Assembly: GCF_019458805.1 (NCBI RefSeq)
Contig: NZ_JAIBOA010000016.1
Span: 1-64,000 of the forward strand
Origin: Actinomadura parmotrematis
Lineage (GTDB): Bacteria; Actinomycetota; Actinomycetes; Streptosporangiales; Streptosporangiaceae
Reading direction: 5' to 3'
DNA length: 64,000 nucleotides
The stretch's first letter is position 1. Every line of letters starts with the position of its first letter. Below the pieces are notes generated by a model. The model saw only the letters and a list, made by a program, of their open reading frames with translations, did not search any database and was not told where the DNA came from. The position numbers and the translations under genes were made by a program. Of the stretch, positions 1 through 7,545 are shown piece by piece.

Positions 1-13
1 TCGTGGGCTTGTT

Positions 14-784
14 TCATTCGAACAGGTGCCGATGGGATCTACTCCAGGTGATCCTGCGATCGAGTTCGGCCGGAAAACCTTCGGCGACCCAGGTCGCTTG
101 AGGTTCGATTCCTTGCCGGGCCAGGCGGCGGACCAGAGCGGCGTTCTCCTCTTGTCGCATGATGACGGCGTCGACGATTCCCCCGGTCGAGTCGAGGCCG
201 TATGCGGCGCAGAAGTCTTCCAGGCGTGCGCGGCGATCGGGCGGGGCGGGGTAGTGGAGCCGGCGCAGGCACTCGGGATCGTCGCGGAACGGGGTGACGT
301 ACTCCAGCGCATAGGCCACGTCGTGCAGGCGTGGTGCGGGACGGGCGAGGTCCCAGTCGATGATCCCCACCGGCCTGATCCCCTGCCAGACGATGTTCCA
401 CGGACCGAAATCTCCGTGGCAGATGACGTCGTTGCGGCTCGGGATGCTCGTGCCCGTGGACCAGAGGGTGTCCGGCGGAGGGGTGAAGTCCTGAGCGGCG
501 TCGTGGTAGTCGCGCAAGAGACGGGCGAGGTTCCGCAGGCCCTGACGGTCCACGGCTCTGGCCCAACCCGCGGGTCCGGAGTCGCCGTCGATGTAGGTGA
601 GAACCTCGCGTCCCTGCTCGTCGATGCCCAGGGGGCGCGGCGCGTGCTCGAAGCCGGCGTCCGCCAGGTGGCGAAGGAGCGCGTGGACGGTGGGCGTCCA
701 GGGCTGGGCGGGTCTGCGGACCGTGTCGCCGATCCGCACCACCCTGCGGTGGGCATCACCTTGCAGTACCTTCTCGGCCGGCAT
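14..784 (-). CDS. APH-family phosphotransferase (aminoglycoside/choline kinase-like)
   Basis: A cytoplasmic small-molecule kinase of the APH fold, 256 residues from the ATG. The Brenner motif HGDFGPWN lies at about 123-130, with catalytic Asp125 and metal-binding Asn130. The second metal Asp is in IIDWD at about 141-145. The N-terminal lobe carries no clear glycine-rich loop, as is usual for this family. An in-frame GTG lies three codons upstream (793). Neither start has a strong ribosome binding site. The gene is divergent from the sulfite-oxidase-fold gene and is less GC-rich than most neighbours. The substrate cannot be read from sequence: many actinomycete members act on unknown metabolites, so an antibiotic-resistance role is not supported by this alone. 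Confidence 0.85.
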   Translation of the reverse strand: MPAEKVLQGDAHRRVVRIGDTVRRPAQPWTPTVHALLRHLADAGFEHAPRPLGIDEQGREVLTYIDGDSGPAGWARAVDRQGLRNLARLLRDYHDAAQDFTPPPDTLWSTGTSIPSRNDVICHGDFGPWNIVWQGIRPVGIIDWDLARPAPRLHDVAYALEYVTPFRDDPECLRRLHYPAPPDRRARLEDFCAAYGLDSTGGIVDAVIMRQEENAALVRRLARQGIEPQATWVAEGFPAELDRRITWSRSHRHLFE

Positions 785-849
785 GGCGCCCACGTTAGCG
801 CCGGCCGGGCGGTGGAATCGGCGTGAGGTCGGTGGGGGAGGATTCCGGT

Positions 850-1461
850 ATGGGGTTCACGTCGCGCGGGTTTCGCGGTCAGCACTTCGGGCGTCCTGGG
901 GCGGACGAGGCGGAGCGGGTGCCGCCGGGGCAGCATCTCGCGCGGGGGTTCCCGGTGCTGACGGCCGGGGTGACCCAGCGGATCGACACGGAGCGGTGGT
1001 CGTTCGAGATCCGCGGCGGGAGCCGGGAGCCGTCGTGGACGTGGGACGAGCTGCGGGCGCTGCCCGCCGAGGACATCGTGGTGGACATCCACTGCGTCAC
1101 CCACTGGACGAAGCTCGACACCGCCTGGACGGGGGTGTCGCTGGACGTCCTGCTCGCCGAGGCCGGCGAGATCCCTGAGCACGCGCTCGCCGTCAGCTAC
1201 GGCGGCTACGCGACCAACCTGCCGGTCGCGGAGATCACCGGTGGCAAGGCGTGGCTGGTGTACGCCTATGACGGTGAGCCGCTCACCGCCGAGCACGGCG
1301 GGCCGGTCCGGATGCTGGTGCCCGGCCACTACCTGTGGAAGAGCGCCAAGTGGATCCACGGGCTGTGGCTGTCGGACGCGGACCGTCCCGGGTTCTGGGA
1401 GCAGTCGGGCTATCACAACTTCGGCGACCCCTGGAAAGAGGAGCGCTACTCCGGCCAGTGA
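850..1461 (+). CDS. Sulfite-oxidase-fold molybdopterin oxidoreductase
   Basis: A 203-residue protein of the oxidoreductase molybdopterin-binding domain family (SUOX/MsrP-like catalytic domain without the dimerisation or haem domain). The HCVTHW motif at about 81-86 supplies Cys82, the expected molybdenum ligand, and the KSAKWIHG segment near the C-terminus is typical of the family. No signal peptide or membrane segment is visible, so it is probably cytoplasmic. The ATG at 850 is chosen over the in-frame start at 823 because a GGGGGAGGA ribosome binding site sits 8-16 bases before it. The redox partner and substrate are unknown. No molybdenum cofactor genes are nearby. Confidence 0.85.
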   Translation: MGFTSRGFRGQHFGRPGADEAERVPPGQHLARGFPVLTAGVTQRIDTERWSFEIRGGSREPSWTWDELRALPAEDIVVDIHCVTHWTKLDTAWTGVSLDVLLAEAGEIPEHALAVSYGGYATNLPVAEITGGKAWLVYAYDGEPLTAEHGGPVRMLVPGHYLWKSAKWIHGLWLSDADRPGFWEQSGYHNFGDPWKEERYSGQ

Positions 1462-1731
1462 AGGTCGGGATTGTTGATTTTCCATGAGTCGATCGACTGA
1501 CGGCGCTGCTGCGGTCTCGATGGCGAGTGCGGCGGGGCCGGAGAGTTCGCGGGCGGTGAGGCGCGGCGGCCCTCGGCGACGGTCTGCCTCCAGGCGTCGG
1601 GCATCGCCTACGCCCCCTCCTGCCCGCTCGGAGGGTTCGGCGTCCCCGACGACCCGCGTGTGCGGACCGTCGGGAACGCCGGGGCGCGATGAGGCTGGAG
1701 CCGGCCGGGGAGGACCTGGCGACGCGGCGGG

Positions 1732-2436
1732 TCAGGCCAGGCAGACGAGAGCCTCGCGGAGGTCGCGGTGCAGCGGGTGGTCGGCCGGGAGGCGGTTCGT
1801 GGTGGCGTCGGCGAGTTCGGCGGCGGTGAGGTCGGCCTCGTGGTCGCCCATCCGGACGCGGTAGCCGGTGGGGGTAGCGGTGACGTCGACGGGGGCGTCG
1901 GCCTCGGCGAGCGCGAAGACGCCGACGCGGGCGCGCCAGGCGGCGCGGCCGGGCTGTTCGCCGGGGTCGACGAGGGCGCCGACGTCGTCGGCGTGCGTGG
2001 CGTACTCGCTGCAGTAGTGGAAGGCCTGGAGACGGTTGGGGTAGGGGCCCGCCATGGTGGTGAGGGAGGCGTCCGGCCCGAGCTCGCGCATGCGCTCGCG
2101 CGTCTCGGCGCTGCGCTCGCGCCACTCTTCGAGGACGGCGGCGAGGGGGCGGTCGCGGCGCTCGCGGACGGTCCAGTCGTTGAAGCCGTCGAGGCCCTTG
2201 ACGCCCTCGCGTTCCAGCCGCGCGGACAGGTCGTCGAGGGTGCCGTCGAGGACGGCGTGGTTGTAGAGCTCCTCGCCCGCCAGGTGGCCGAGGACGTCGC
2301 GGACCGACCAGCCCGCGCAGCGCGACGGCGCCGCCCATCCGGCGTCGGTGAGGCCGGCGAAGTGGGCGTCCAGGCGCGCCGCCTCGCTGTCGAGGATGTC
2401 GAAGGGGTCCAGTCCGGTCAGGGCGTCGGCGCTCAT
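1732..2436 (-). CDS. Maleylpyruvate isomerase-fold (DinB-like) protein
   Basis: A 234-residue protein of the actinobacterial mycothiol-dependent maleylpyruvate isomerase/DinB-like superfamily. The N-terminal four-helix bundle contains WAAPSRCAGWSVRDVLGHLAGEE, with the family-typical C-x2-W-x-V-x-D-x-L-x-H pattern and a metal-type His, and a second His near FHYCSEYATHADD. The C-terminal part is a short SCP2-like region (RVRMGDHEADLTAAELADA). Members detoxify or isomerise substrates using mycothiol, but most paralogues have no assigned substrate. The start at 2436 has an AAGGGACC ribosome binding site. The 270 bases between this gene and the preceding plus-strand gene show no credible gene. Confidence 0.8.
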   Translation of the reverse strand: MSADALTGLDPFDILDSEAARLDAHFAGLTDAGWAAPSRCAGWSVRDVLGHLAGEELYNHAVLDGTLDDLSARLEREGVKGLDGFNDWTVRERRDRPLAAVLEEWRERSAETRERMRELGPDASLTTMAGPYPNRLQAFHYCSEYATHADDVGALVDPGEQPGRAAWRARVGVFALAEADAPVDVTATPTGYRVRMGDHEADLTAAELADATTNRLPADHPLHRDLREALVCLA

Positions 2437-2520
2437 GGTCCCTTGCCTGCCCGGGACGCGGCGGTGTGAACCGGACGGGCGGGGCGGGCGTCGTTCTTAC
2501 CGGGGGGCCTGGAGGTCGCG

Positions 2521-2991
2521 ATGGGCAAGGCACTGGTCGCGGCGGCGCTCCTGATCGGCGCCGCCGGCTGCTCGAGCACGGTGGACATGGACACCCCCGG
2601 CAAGACGCTGGCGCCGCTGCCGACGTCGGGGCCGGTCACGGTGAACCTCGGCGACACCACCGGCGGGCGCGGGCTGAAGGACGGCGCGGGCCGCACCCTG
2701 TACCTGTTCGCCGGCGACGACGGGCGGCCCACCTGCACCGGCGCGTGCGCCGCGCGCTGGCCGCCGGTGCTCACCGAGGGGGCGCCGCGGGCGGGGGAGG
2801 GCGGCGTGCGCGCCGGCCTGCTCGGCACCGTCGCCGCGGCGGGCGGCGGGCGGCAGGTCGCCTACGCCGGGCATCCCCTCTACCGGTTCGCCCGCGACGC
2901 CATGCCCGGCGCGGCGTCGGGCGCGATGCTCCAGGACTTCGGTGCGCAGTGGTACGTCGTCGACGCAAGCGGCGACGCCGTCCGCAGCTGA
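2521..2991 (+). CDS. Secreted lipoprotein of the COG4315 type
   Basis: A 156-residue lipoprotein. The N-terminus is a short hydrophobic signal ending in a lipobox (IGAAGCSS, acylated Cys at about 17). The mature part has two copies of a small beta-rich repeat: GRTLYLFAGDD...CTGACAARWPPV and YAGHPLYRFARD...DFGAQWYVV. This arrangement defines the actinobacterial 'repeat lipoprotein' family of unknown function, which resembles proteins with a C-T-G-x-C-x2-W-P motif. It is anchored outside the membrane. A GGAGG ribosome binding site precedes the ATG. It converges on the lipid kinase gene, with a hairpin between them. Confidence 0.8.
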   Translation: MGKALVAAALLIGAAGCSSTVDMDTPGKTLAPLPTSGPVTVNLGDTTGGRGLKDGAGRTLYLFAGDDGRPTCTGACAARWPPVLTEGAPRAGEGGVRAGLLGTVAAAGGGRQVAYAGHPLYRFARDAMPGAASGAMLQDFGAQWYVVDASGDAVRS

Positions 2992-3082
2992 CCCGTCCGC
3001 GGACAGGGCGCGTCGGGTCGCGCACCGGAGAGGCCGCGCCGCCGCGGCCGCTCGCCCCACCGGCACCCGGGCGGGCCCCGGC

Positions 3083-3101
3083 GGCGCGGCCCCGCCGCGC
3101 C
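3083..3101. terminator. GC-rich hairpin between convergent genes
   Basis: Seven perfect base pairs (GGCGCGG / CCGCGCC) with a five-base loop, in the 122 bases between the convergent lipoprotein and lipid kinase genes. There is no U-tract, as is common in actinomycete terminators. It may stop transcription from both sides. A structure this short arises often by chance in DNA of this GC content. Confidence 0.4.
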
Positions 3102-3113
3102 CGGCGGGGCGCG

Positions 3114-4085
3114 TCAGGTGTCCAGGAACGACTCCGGGACGATCACCCGCAGGGCGTTGCCGTGCAGCCGGATCGTGACGGGGGTGCGGCCGCGGATCTC
3201 GCCGTCCACGTCGACCGCGAGCGGCGGGTCGGTGCTGACGCGGACCTCGCCGGTGGTGAGGAAGGCGTCCTCCGACAGCGACCGCCACTGGCCGGTCAGC
3301 ACGTGCCGCAGGGTGGCGCCGGCGAGGCGGAGGCGCCGCCCGTCGCCGAGCCGGTAGACCGCGAGGAGGCGGTCGTCGGGGCTGGCGTCGCGGGCGATGC
3401 GCTGCCCGCTGTGGTGCGCGCCGTTGGCGATGTTGAGCTGGTGGGTGGTGACGGTCTGCTCCTCGCCGTCCACGGTGATGGTGGCGGTGAACGGCTGGTG
3501 GCGGGGCAGCAGCCGCGCGGCGGTGAGGGCGTAGGCGGGCCGGCCGAGGACGCGCTTCAGGCCGTGCGGGACGTGCTCGGCGACCTGCACCGACAGGCCG
3601 AGGCTCACCATGTTGGCGAAGATGTGCTCGTCCTCGCCCTGCTCGCCCTGCGGGTCGCCGGTGGACTGGAACCAGCCGACGTCGACGTCGGCGACCTTGC
3701 CCTCGGCGAGGATGCGGACGGCGCCGGGCAGGTCCAGCGGCAGTTCCAGGCTGCGCGCGAAGTTGTTGGTGGTGCCGAACGGCAGCACGCCGAGCGCCAC
3801 GTCGTGGTGGGCCAGGTGGCTGACGGCCTCGGCGATGGTACCGTCGCCGCCGCCCACGACGACCAGGTCGGGGGAGGAGGCGAGGACGCGCTCGAACAGC
3901 GCGCCGAGCCGCGTCGGGTCGGTGACGGGGTGGACCTCGGCGAACTCCAGGCCGGCCTCGCGCATCAGGCGCCGAGCCTCGGGCAGGAGGCGCCGTCCCC
4001 GCCGGGACCGGGCGTTGACGACCAGGACGGCGCGGCCGGCGCCGGGCTCCCTGATCGTGGCCTGCAGCTCGGGCTTGCTCCTCAT
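3114..4085 (-). CDS. Diacylglycerol kinase-family lipid kinase
   Basis: A 323-residue member of the DAGK catalytic-domain family (YegS/BmrU/DgkB-like), which phosphorylates a lipid such as diacylglycerol or sphingosine at the inner face of the membrane. The nucleotide-binding GGGDGT motif is at about 78-83, followed by the family PFGTTNNFA segment at about 102-110. A C-terminal beta-rich domain (DVDGEIRGRTPV) completes the fold at normal length. The start at 4085 lies just after an AGGGAGGGG ribosome binding site. The reading frame stays open upstream, but that part overlaps the divergent esterase gene and looks non-coding. The exact lipid substrate is not predictable. Confidence 0.88.
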   Translation of the reverse strand: MRSKPELQATIREPGAGRAVLVVNARSRRGRRLLPEARRLMREAGLEFAEVHPVTDPTRLGALFERVLASSPDLVVVGGGDGTIAEAVSHLAHHDVALGVLPFGTTNNFARSLELPLDLPGAVRILAEGKVADVDVGWFQSTGDPQGEQGEDEHIFANMVSLGLSVQVAEHVPHGLKRVLGRPAYALTAARLLPRHQPFTATITVDGEEQTVTTHQLNIANGAHHSGQRIARDASPDDRLLAVYRLGDGRRLRLAGATLRHVLTGQWRSLSEDAFLTTGEVRVSTDPPLAVDVDGEIRGRTPVTIRLHGNALRVIVPESFLDT

Positions 4086-4245
4086 GGCGACGGTTCCGCT
4101 CCCCTCCCTAGACCGCCACTGTACTCGGCGGCACCGGCCGGAGTCCGGACGGCGATATTTTATAAACCGATCACTCTGCGTTGAAACATCTGGGAAAACG
4201 GGCACATTCCTGGAAAGGCCGGGGGCGGGATTCCGGAGCGTGACG

Positions 4246-5250
4246 ATGGGGCGACGGGGATGGCTCGGAGCGGGGCTCGCCGTGGGGGCCGTCGGGGTGT
4301 GGGCCACCCTCGCGCCGGGCGGCCGGCCGGTCGCGCCGGGGTCGGGGGCCGATGACGGCGCGGAGGTGGTCGGCGAGCGCCGGCGCGGCCACCGCGTCCT
4401 GGACCTGACGGTCCGCTCGCCGGTCCTGCCGGTACCCGCGCACGTGCGGCTGCTGCTGCCGCCGGGCTGGTCGCGGGAGGCGGGGCGGACGTGGCCGGTG
4501 CTCTGGCTGCTGCACGGCGCGGGCGACGGCCCCGCGGCGTGGACCGACCGCACCGACATCGCGGCGCTGACCGCCGGCCGGGACGTGATCGTGGCGATGC
4601 CGGACGGCGGGCCGTGCGCGCTCTACACCGACTGGTGGAACCACGGGAGCGGCGGGCCGCCGTGCTGGGAGACCTTCCACCTGGTCGAGCTGCGGCAGAT
4701 CCTGGAGCGCGGGTACGGGGCCGGGGCGCGGCGGGCCGTCGCGGGCGCCGGCCTCGGCGGGCTCGGCGCGCTGGCCTACGCCGCCCGCCACCGCGGCCTG
4801 TTCGAGGCGGCGGCGTGCTTCAGCGGCCACCCGCACCTGCTGCGCGAGGACCCGGCCGGGCTGGACGCCGCCGACCTCGTCGAGCTCGCCGTCCTCGTCG
4901 GCGGCGCGGGCGCCGACTGGACGGACGTGTGGGGCGACCCGCGCGGGCAGCGGGTGCTGTGGCGCCAGCACGACCCGCACGAGCTCGCCGACCGGCTCGC
5001 CGGCGTCCGGGTGTACGTGAGCGCCGGCGACGGCGGGCCCGGCCCCCTGGACCCGCGTCCGGCCGCCGGACCCGACGTGGTCGAGGCGCTCGCCCGCGCG
5101 GGCAGCGCCGACTTCACCGGCAAGCTGGCCCGGCTGGGCGTCCCGGCCACCCGGCACTTCTACGCGGGCACCGGGGGCTGGCCCTACTGGCGGCGCGAGC
5201 TGGCCGCCGCGCTGCCGCTGCTGGTGGACGGGGCGGCGGCGGGCCTCTAG
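4246..5250 (+). CDS. Esterase D/antigen 85-type alpha/beta hydrolase with a degenerate catalytic triad
   Basis: A 334-residue protein with an N-terminal hydrophobic segment (signal peptide or anchor) and an antigen 85/esterase D-like hydrolase domain (VLWLLHGAGDG, ACFSGHPHL). The nucleophile elbow reads GAGLGG where the family has G-x-S-x-G-G, so the catalytic Ser is Gly. The C-terminal motif reads GTGGWPYW where the family has GTHxWPYW, so the catalytic His also appears lost. If read correctly, it is a pseudoenzyme, perhaps a binding or scaffold protein. The start follows a GGAG about eight bases upstream. The gene is divergent from the lipid kinase and only nine bases before the amidohydrolase, which suggests an operon. 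Confidence 0.8.
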   Translation: MGRRGWLGAGLAVGAVGVWATLAPGGRPVAPGSGADDGAEVVGERRRGHRVLDLTVRSPVLPVPAHVRLLLPPGWSREAGRTWPVLWLLHGAGDGPAAWTDRTDIAALTAGRDVIVAMPDGGPCALYTDWWNHGSGGPPCWETFHLVELRQILERGYGAGARRAVAGAGLGGLGALAYAARHRGLFEAAACFSGHPHLLREDPAGLDAADLVELAVLVGGAGADWTDVWGDPRGQRVLWRQHDPHELADRLAGVRVYVSAGDGGPGPLDPRPAAGPDVVEALARAGSADFTGKLARLGVPATRHFYAGTGGWPYWRRELAAALPLLVDGAAAGL

Positions 5251-5259
5251 GGTCCACAG

Positions 5260-6150
5260 GTGACCGAATCCGATTCTGTCCGCGCGTTCTGGACGGGCCT
5301 CGGGCTGCCCGGGCTCATCGACGTGCACACGCACTTCATGCCCGAGCGCCTCATGGCCGCGGTGTGGGCGTACTTCGACCAGGCCGGCCCGCTCGTCGGC
5401 GGGACCTGGCCGATCCGCTACAAGCTGCCCGAGGACGAGCGGATCGCGCTGCTGCGCGCCATGGGCGTGCGGGCCTTCACCTCGCTGCTCTACCCGCACA
5501 AGCCCGGCATGGCCGCGTCCCTCAACGCCTGGGCGGCCGGCTTCGCCGGCCGGGTGCCCGACTGCGTGCAGACCGCGACGCTCCACGCCGAGCCCGGCGC
5601 GGCCGGCGTCGTCCGCGACGCCCTGGACGGCGGCGCGCGTCTGTTCAAGGTGCACCTGCAGGTCGGCGGGTTCGACCCGCGCGCCCCCGAGCTGGACGAG
5701 GCGTGGGGCGCGCTCGCCGACGCCGGGACGCCCGTCGTCGTGCACGCCGGGTCCGGGCCGGTCGCCCACGGCTTCACCGGGCCCGGGCCGTTCGGCGCCG
5801 TCCTCGCCCGCCACCCCCGGCTCACCGCCGTGATCGCGCACCTGGGCGCCCCCGAGTACGAGGGGTTCTTCGCGCTCGCCGAGCGTTACGAGCGCGTCCA
5901 CCTGGACACGACGATGGCGTTCACCGACTTCGCCCGCGCCCTCGGCGACTTCCCGCCCGCCCTGCTGCCGCGGCTGCGCGACCTGGGCCTGGGCGGGCGC
6001 GTCCTGTTCGGCACCGACTTCCCCAACATCCCCTACGGCTACGGGCATCAGCTCGACTCCCTGGCGGCCCTGGACCTCGGCGACGACTGGCTGCGCGAGG
6101 TCTGCTGGAACGCCCCCGCCCGGCTCCTGGGGATCGGGGCGCCCGCCTGA
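5260..6150 (+). CDS. Amidohydrolase-superfamily TIM-barrel metal hydrolase (ACMSD-like)
   Basis: A 296-residue amidohydrolase-2 family protein. The metal-binding HxH is in LIDVHTHF near residue 20. A KVHLQVGGF strand, VVVHAGSG, VIAHLGAPE and the late catalytic Asp in LFGTDFPN follow in the order seen in ACMSD and related decarboxylases or hydrolases. It starts with GTG nine bases after the degenerate esterase, so the two are probably co-transcribed. It is cytoplasmic by sequence. The substrate is unknown. The stop lies four bases from the end of the convergent CDF gene. Confidence 0.87.
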   Translation: MTESDSVRAFWTGLGLPGLIDVHTHFMPERLMAAVWAYFDQAGPLVGGTWPIRYKLPEDERIALLRAMGVRAFTSLLYPHKPGMAASLNAWAAGFAGRVPDCVQTATLHAEPGAAGVVRDALDGGARLFKVHLQVGGFDPRAPELDEAWGALADAGTPVVVHAGSGPVAHGFTGPGPFGAVLARHPRLTAVIAHLGAPEYEGFFALAERYERVHLDTTMAFTDFARALGDFPPALLPRLRDLGLGGRVLFGTDFPNIPYGYGHQLDSLAALDLGDDWLREVCWNAPARLLGIGAPA

Positions 6151-6154
6151 ACCG

Positions 6155-7135
6155 CTAGTGCTCGCAGGAGGGGAGGCCGGCGTGCTCGGGCGGCTCCTCG
6201 GGATCGGCGACGTGGCGGGGGCCGTGCGGGTCCTCGCAGTGGAAGCGGTCGTCCACGTGGTCGACCTCCAGCGTGGTGTGGGTGATACCGTAGGAGGACC
6301 GCAGCAGCGCCTGCAGGTCGCGGCGGACGGCGTGGCAGTCGCCCTTGGGCTCGACCAGCACGTGCGCCGACAGCGCCGGGTAGCCCGAGCTGACCTCCCA
6401 GACGTGCAGGTCGTGGACCTCGCGGACGCGCGGCTGCGCGGCGAGGCGCTCGCCGAGCTCGCCGGGGTCCAGGCCCGCGGGCGCGGCCTCCATCAGCACG
6501 CGCCCGGCGTCGCGCAGCAGCCCGTACCCGGCCTTCAGCATGAGCGCCGCCACCACCAGCGAGGCGAGCGCGTCGGCGCGGGCGAACCCGGTCGTCCACA
6601 CCACCAGGCCCGCGATCGTGGTGGAGATGAAGGCGTACAGGTCGTTCAGGATGTGCTGGAAGGCGCCCTCGACGTTCAGGCTGCTGCGGTTCGCGCGGCT
6701 GATCAGCCAGGTCGCGCCGATGTTGACGGCGATCCCGGCGAGCGAGGTGAAGAACACCAGCCGCCCGTCCACCGCCGGCGGGTCGACCAGGCGCTGCGCG
6801 CCGTCGAAGACGAAGTAGGCGGCGAGCAGCAGCAGCGTCAGGCCGTTGAGCTGCGCGGACAGGATCTCGGCGCGGCGCAGCCCGTAGGTGAAGCCGCCCT
6901 TGGGCGGGCGCGCGGCGATGCGCATCGCGACGAGGGCGAGGCCGATCGCGACGGCGTCGGTGAGCATGTGCGCGGCGTCCGACATCAGGGCGAGGGAGGC
7001 GGCGAGGAACCCGACGACCACCTCGCCGATCATGAACGCCAGGATCAGCGCCAGCGCCGCCGTCAGGAACCGCTTGTCGGAGTCGGCCGACATCCCGTGG
7101 CCATGGCCATGACCGTGCCCGTGGCCGGCGCTCAT
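6155..7135 (-). CDS. Cation diffusion facilitator, zinc/cadmium/cobalt exporter type
   Basis: A 326-residue CDF transporter (CzcD/ZitB-like) that exchanges divalent metal ions for protons across the cytoplasmic membrane. The N-terminus has a His-Gly repeat of five His residues that may bind metal. Six membrane segments follow. The transport site shows the zinc-type HxxxD in both helix 2 (HMLTD) and helix 5 (HILND). The C-terminal cytoplasmic domain contains the HDLHVWEVSSG and HTTLEVDH strands, and the tail is rich in His and Cys. The ATG overlaps the stop of the ArsR gene by four bases, so the pair is translationally coupled and probably controlled by that sensor. Confidence 0.95.
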   Translation of the reverse strand: MSAGHGHGHGHGHGMSADSDKRFLTAALALILAFMIGEVVVGFLAASLALMSDAAHMLTDAVAIGLALVAMRIAARPPKGGFTYGLRRAEILSAQLNGLTLLLLAAYFVFDGAQRLVDPPAVDGRLVFFTSLAGIAVNIGATWLISRANRSSLNVEGAFQHILNDLYAFISTTIAGLVVWTTGFARADALASLVVAALMLKAGYGLLRDAGRVLMEAAPAGLDPGELGERLAAQPRVREVHDLHVWEVSSGYPALSAHVLVEPKGDCHAVRRDLQALLRSSYGITHTTLEVDHVDDRFHCEDPHGPRHVADPEEPPEHAGLPSCEH

Positions 7136-7521
7136 GCGCCCTCCTCGCGGTGGCCGATGTGCACGAGGGCGAGGTCGAGCAGCATCCTGACGTGGGAGTC
7201 GGCGAGCCGGTAGTAGGCCATCCGGCCCGACCGGCGCACCCGCACGACCCGGCTCGCCCGCAGCAGCCGCAGCGTGTGCGAGACCGAGGACTCCGAGTGC
7301 CCGCAGGACGCGGCGATATCGCAGACGCACATCTCGCCGCCCTCCAGCAGCGCGCTGATCACCCGCAGCCGGCCCGGGTCGGCGAGCAGGCCGAAGACCT
7401 GCGCCAGCTCGCCGATCGCGGCACCGCCCGGGAGCGCCGCCCGCACCAGGGCGACCTTCTCCGGATCGACGACCCGCACCGCGCACCCGTCCGCGGCCAC
7501 CACATCTGAAGCACTGCTCAT
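7132..7521 (-). CDS. ArsR/SmtB-family metal-sensing repressor
   Basis: A 129-residue winged-helix repressor. The recognition helix lies in HSESSVSHTLRLLR at about 75-88. It carries two recognisable metal sites: Cys-Val-Cys at 65-67 in helix 3 (as in CadC/CmtR-type sensors) and a complete SmtB-type alpha-5 site, Asp108, His110, His121 and His124 (D-x-H-x10-H-x2-H). The alpha-5 set usually senses zinc, or cobalt/nickel in some members. Metal should release it from DNA and allow export by the coupled CDF protein. A perfect 14-base palindrome covers its start codon, which suggests autoregulation. Which metal is sensed remains open. Confidence 0.93.
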   Translation of the reverse strand: MSSASDVVAADGCAVRVVDPEKVALVRAALPGGAAIGELAQVFGLLADPGRLRVISALLEGGEMCVCDIAASCGHSESSVSHTLRLLRASRVVRVRRSGRMAYYRLADSHVRMLLDLALVHIGHREEGA

Positions 7522-7528
7522 ATGAGCA
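7515..7528. promoter_or_regulatory. Palindromic ArsR/SmtB-type operator over the repressor start codon
   Basis: A perfect 14-base palindrome, TGCTCATATGAGCA, contains the start codon of the ArsR gene (7519-7521, minus strand). The half-site TATGAGCA resembles the TGA-A/G-CA half-sites bound by SmtB-family repressors. Just upstream on the minus strand, TACGGT could be a -10 element, giving a nearly leaderless transcript that the repressor would block directly. Confidence 0.6.
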
Positions 7529-7545
7529 ACCGTAGCGCACGCCGA

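Noticed and set aside
101..115. GGTTCGATTCC, a tRNA T-loop-like string
   Set aside because: It lies inside the APH-type coding region and no acceptor, D or anticodon stem can be built around it.
14..784. Aminoglycoside resistance gene
   Set aside because: The APH motifs are present, but the fold is shared by many metabolite kinases and nothing nearby points to antibiotic resistance.
1484..1864. Possible 126-residue gene between the sulfite-oxidase-fold and maleylpyruvate-isomerase-fold genes
   Set aside because: Ser/Arg-rich shadow composition, and its 3' third overlaps the real minus-strand gene. The 270-base gap shows nothing else convincing.
2466..4184. Long plus-strand open frame of 572 codons
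   Set aside because: It covers the lipoprotein and lipid kinase genes in other frames, with low-complexity Arg/Ala/Gly composition typical of a high-GC shadow.
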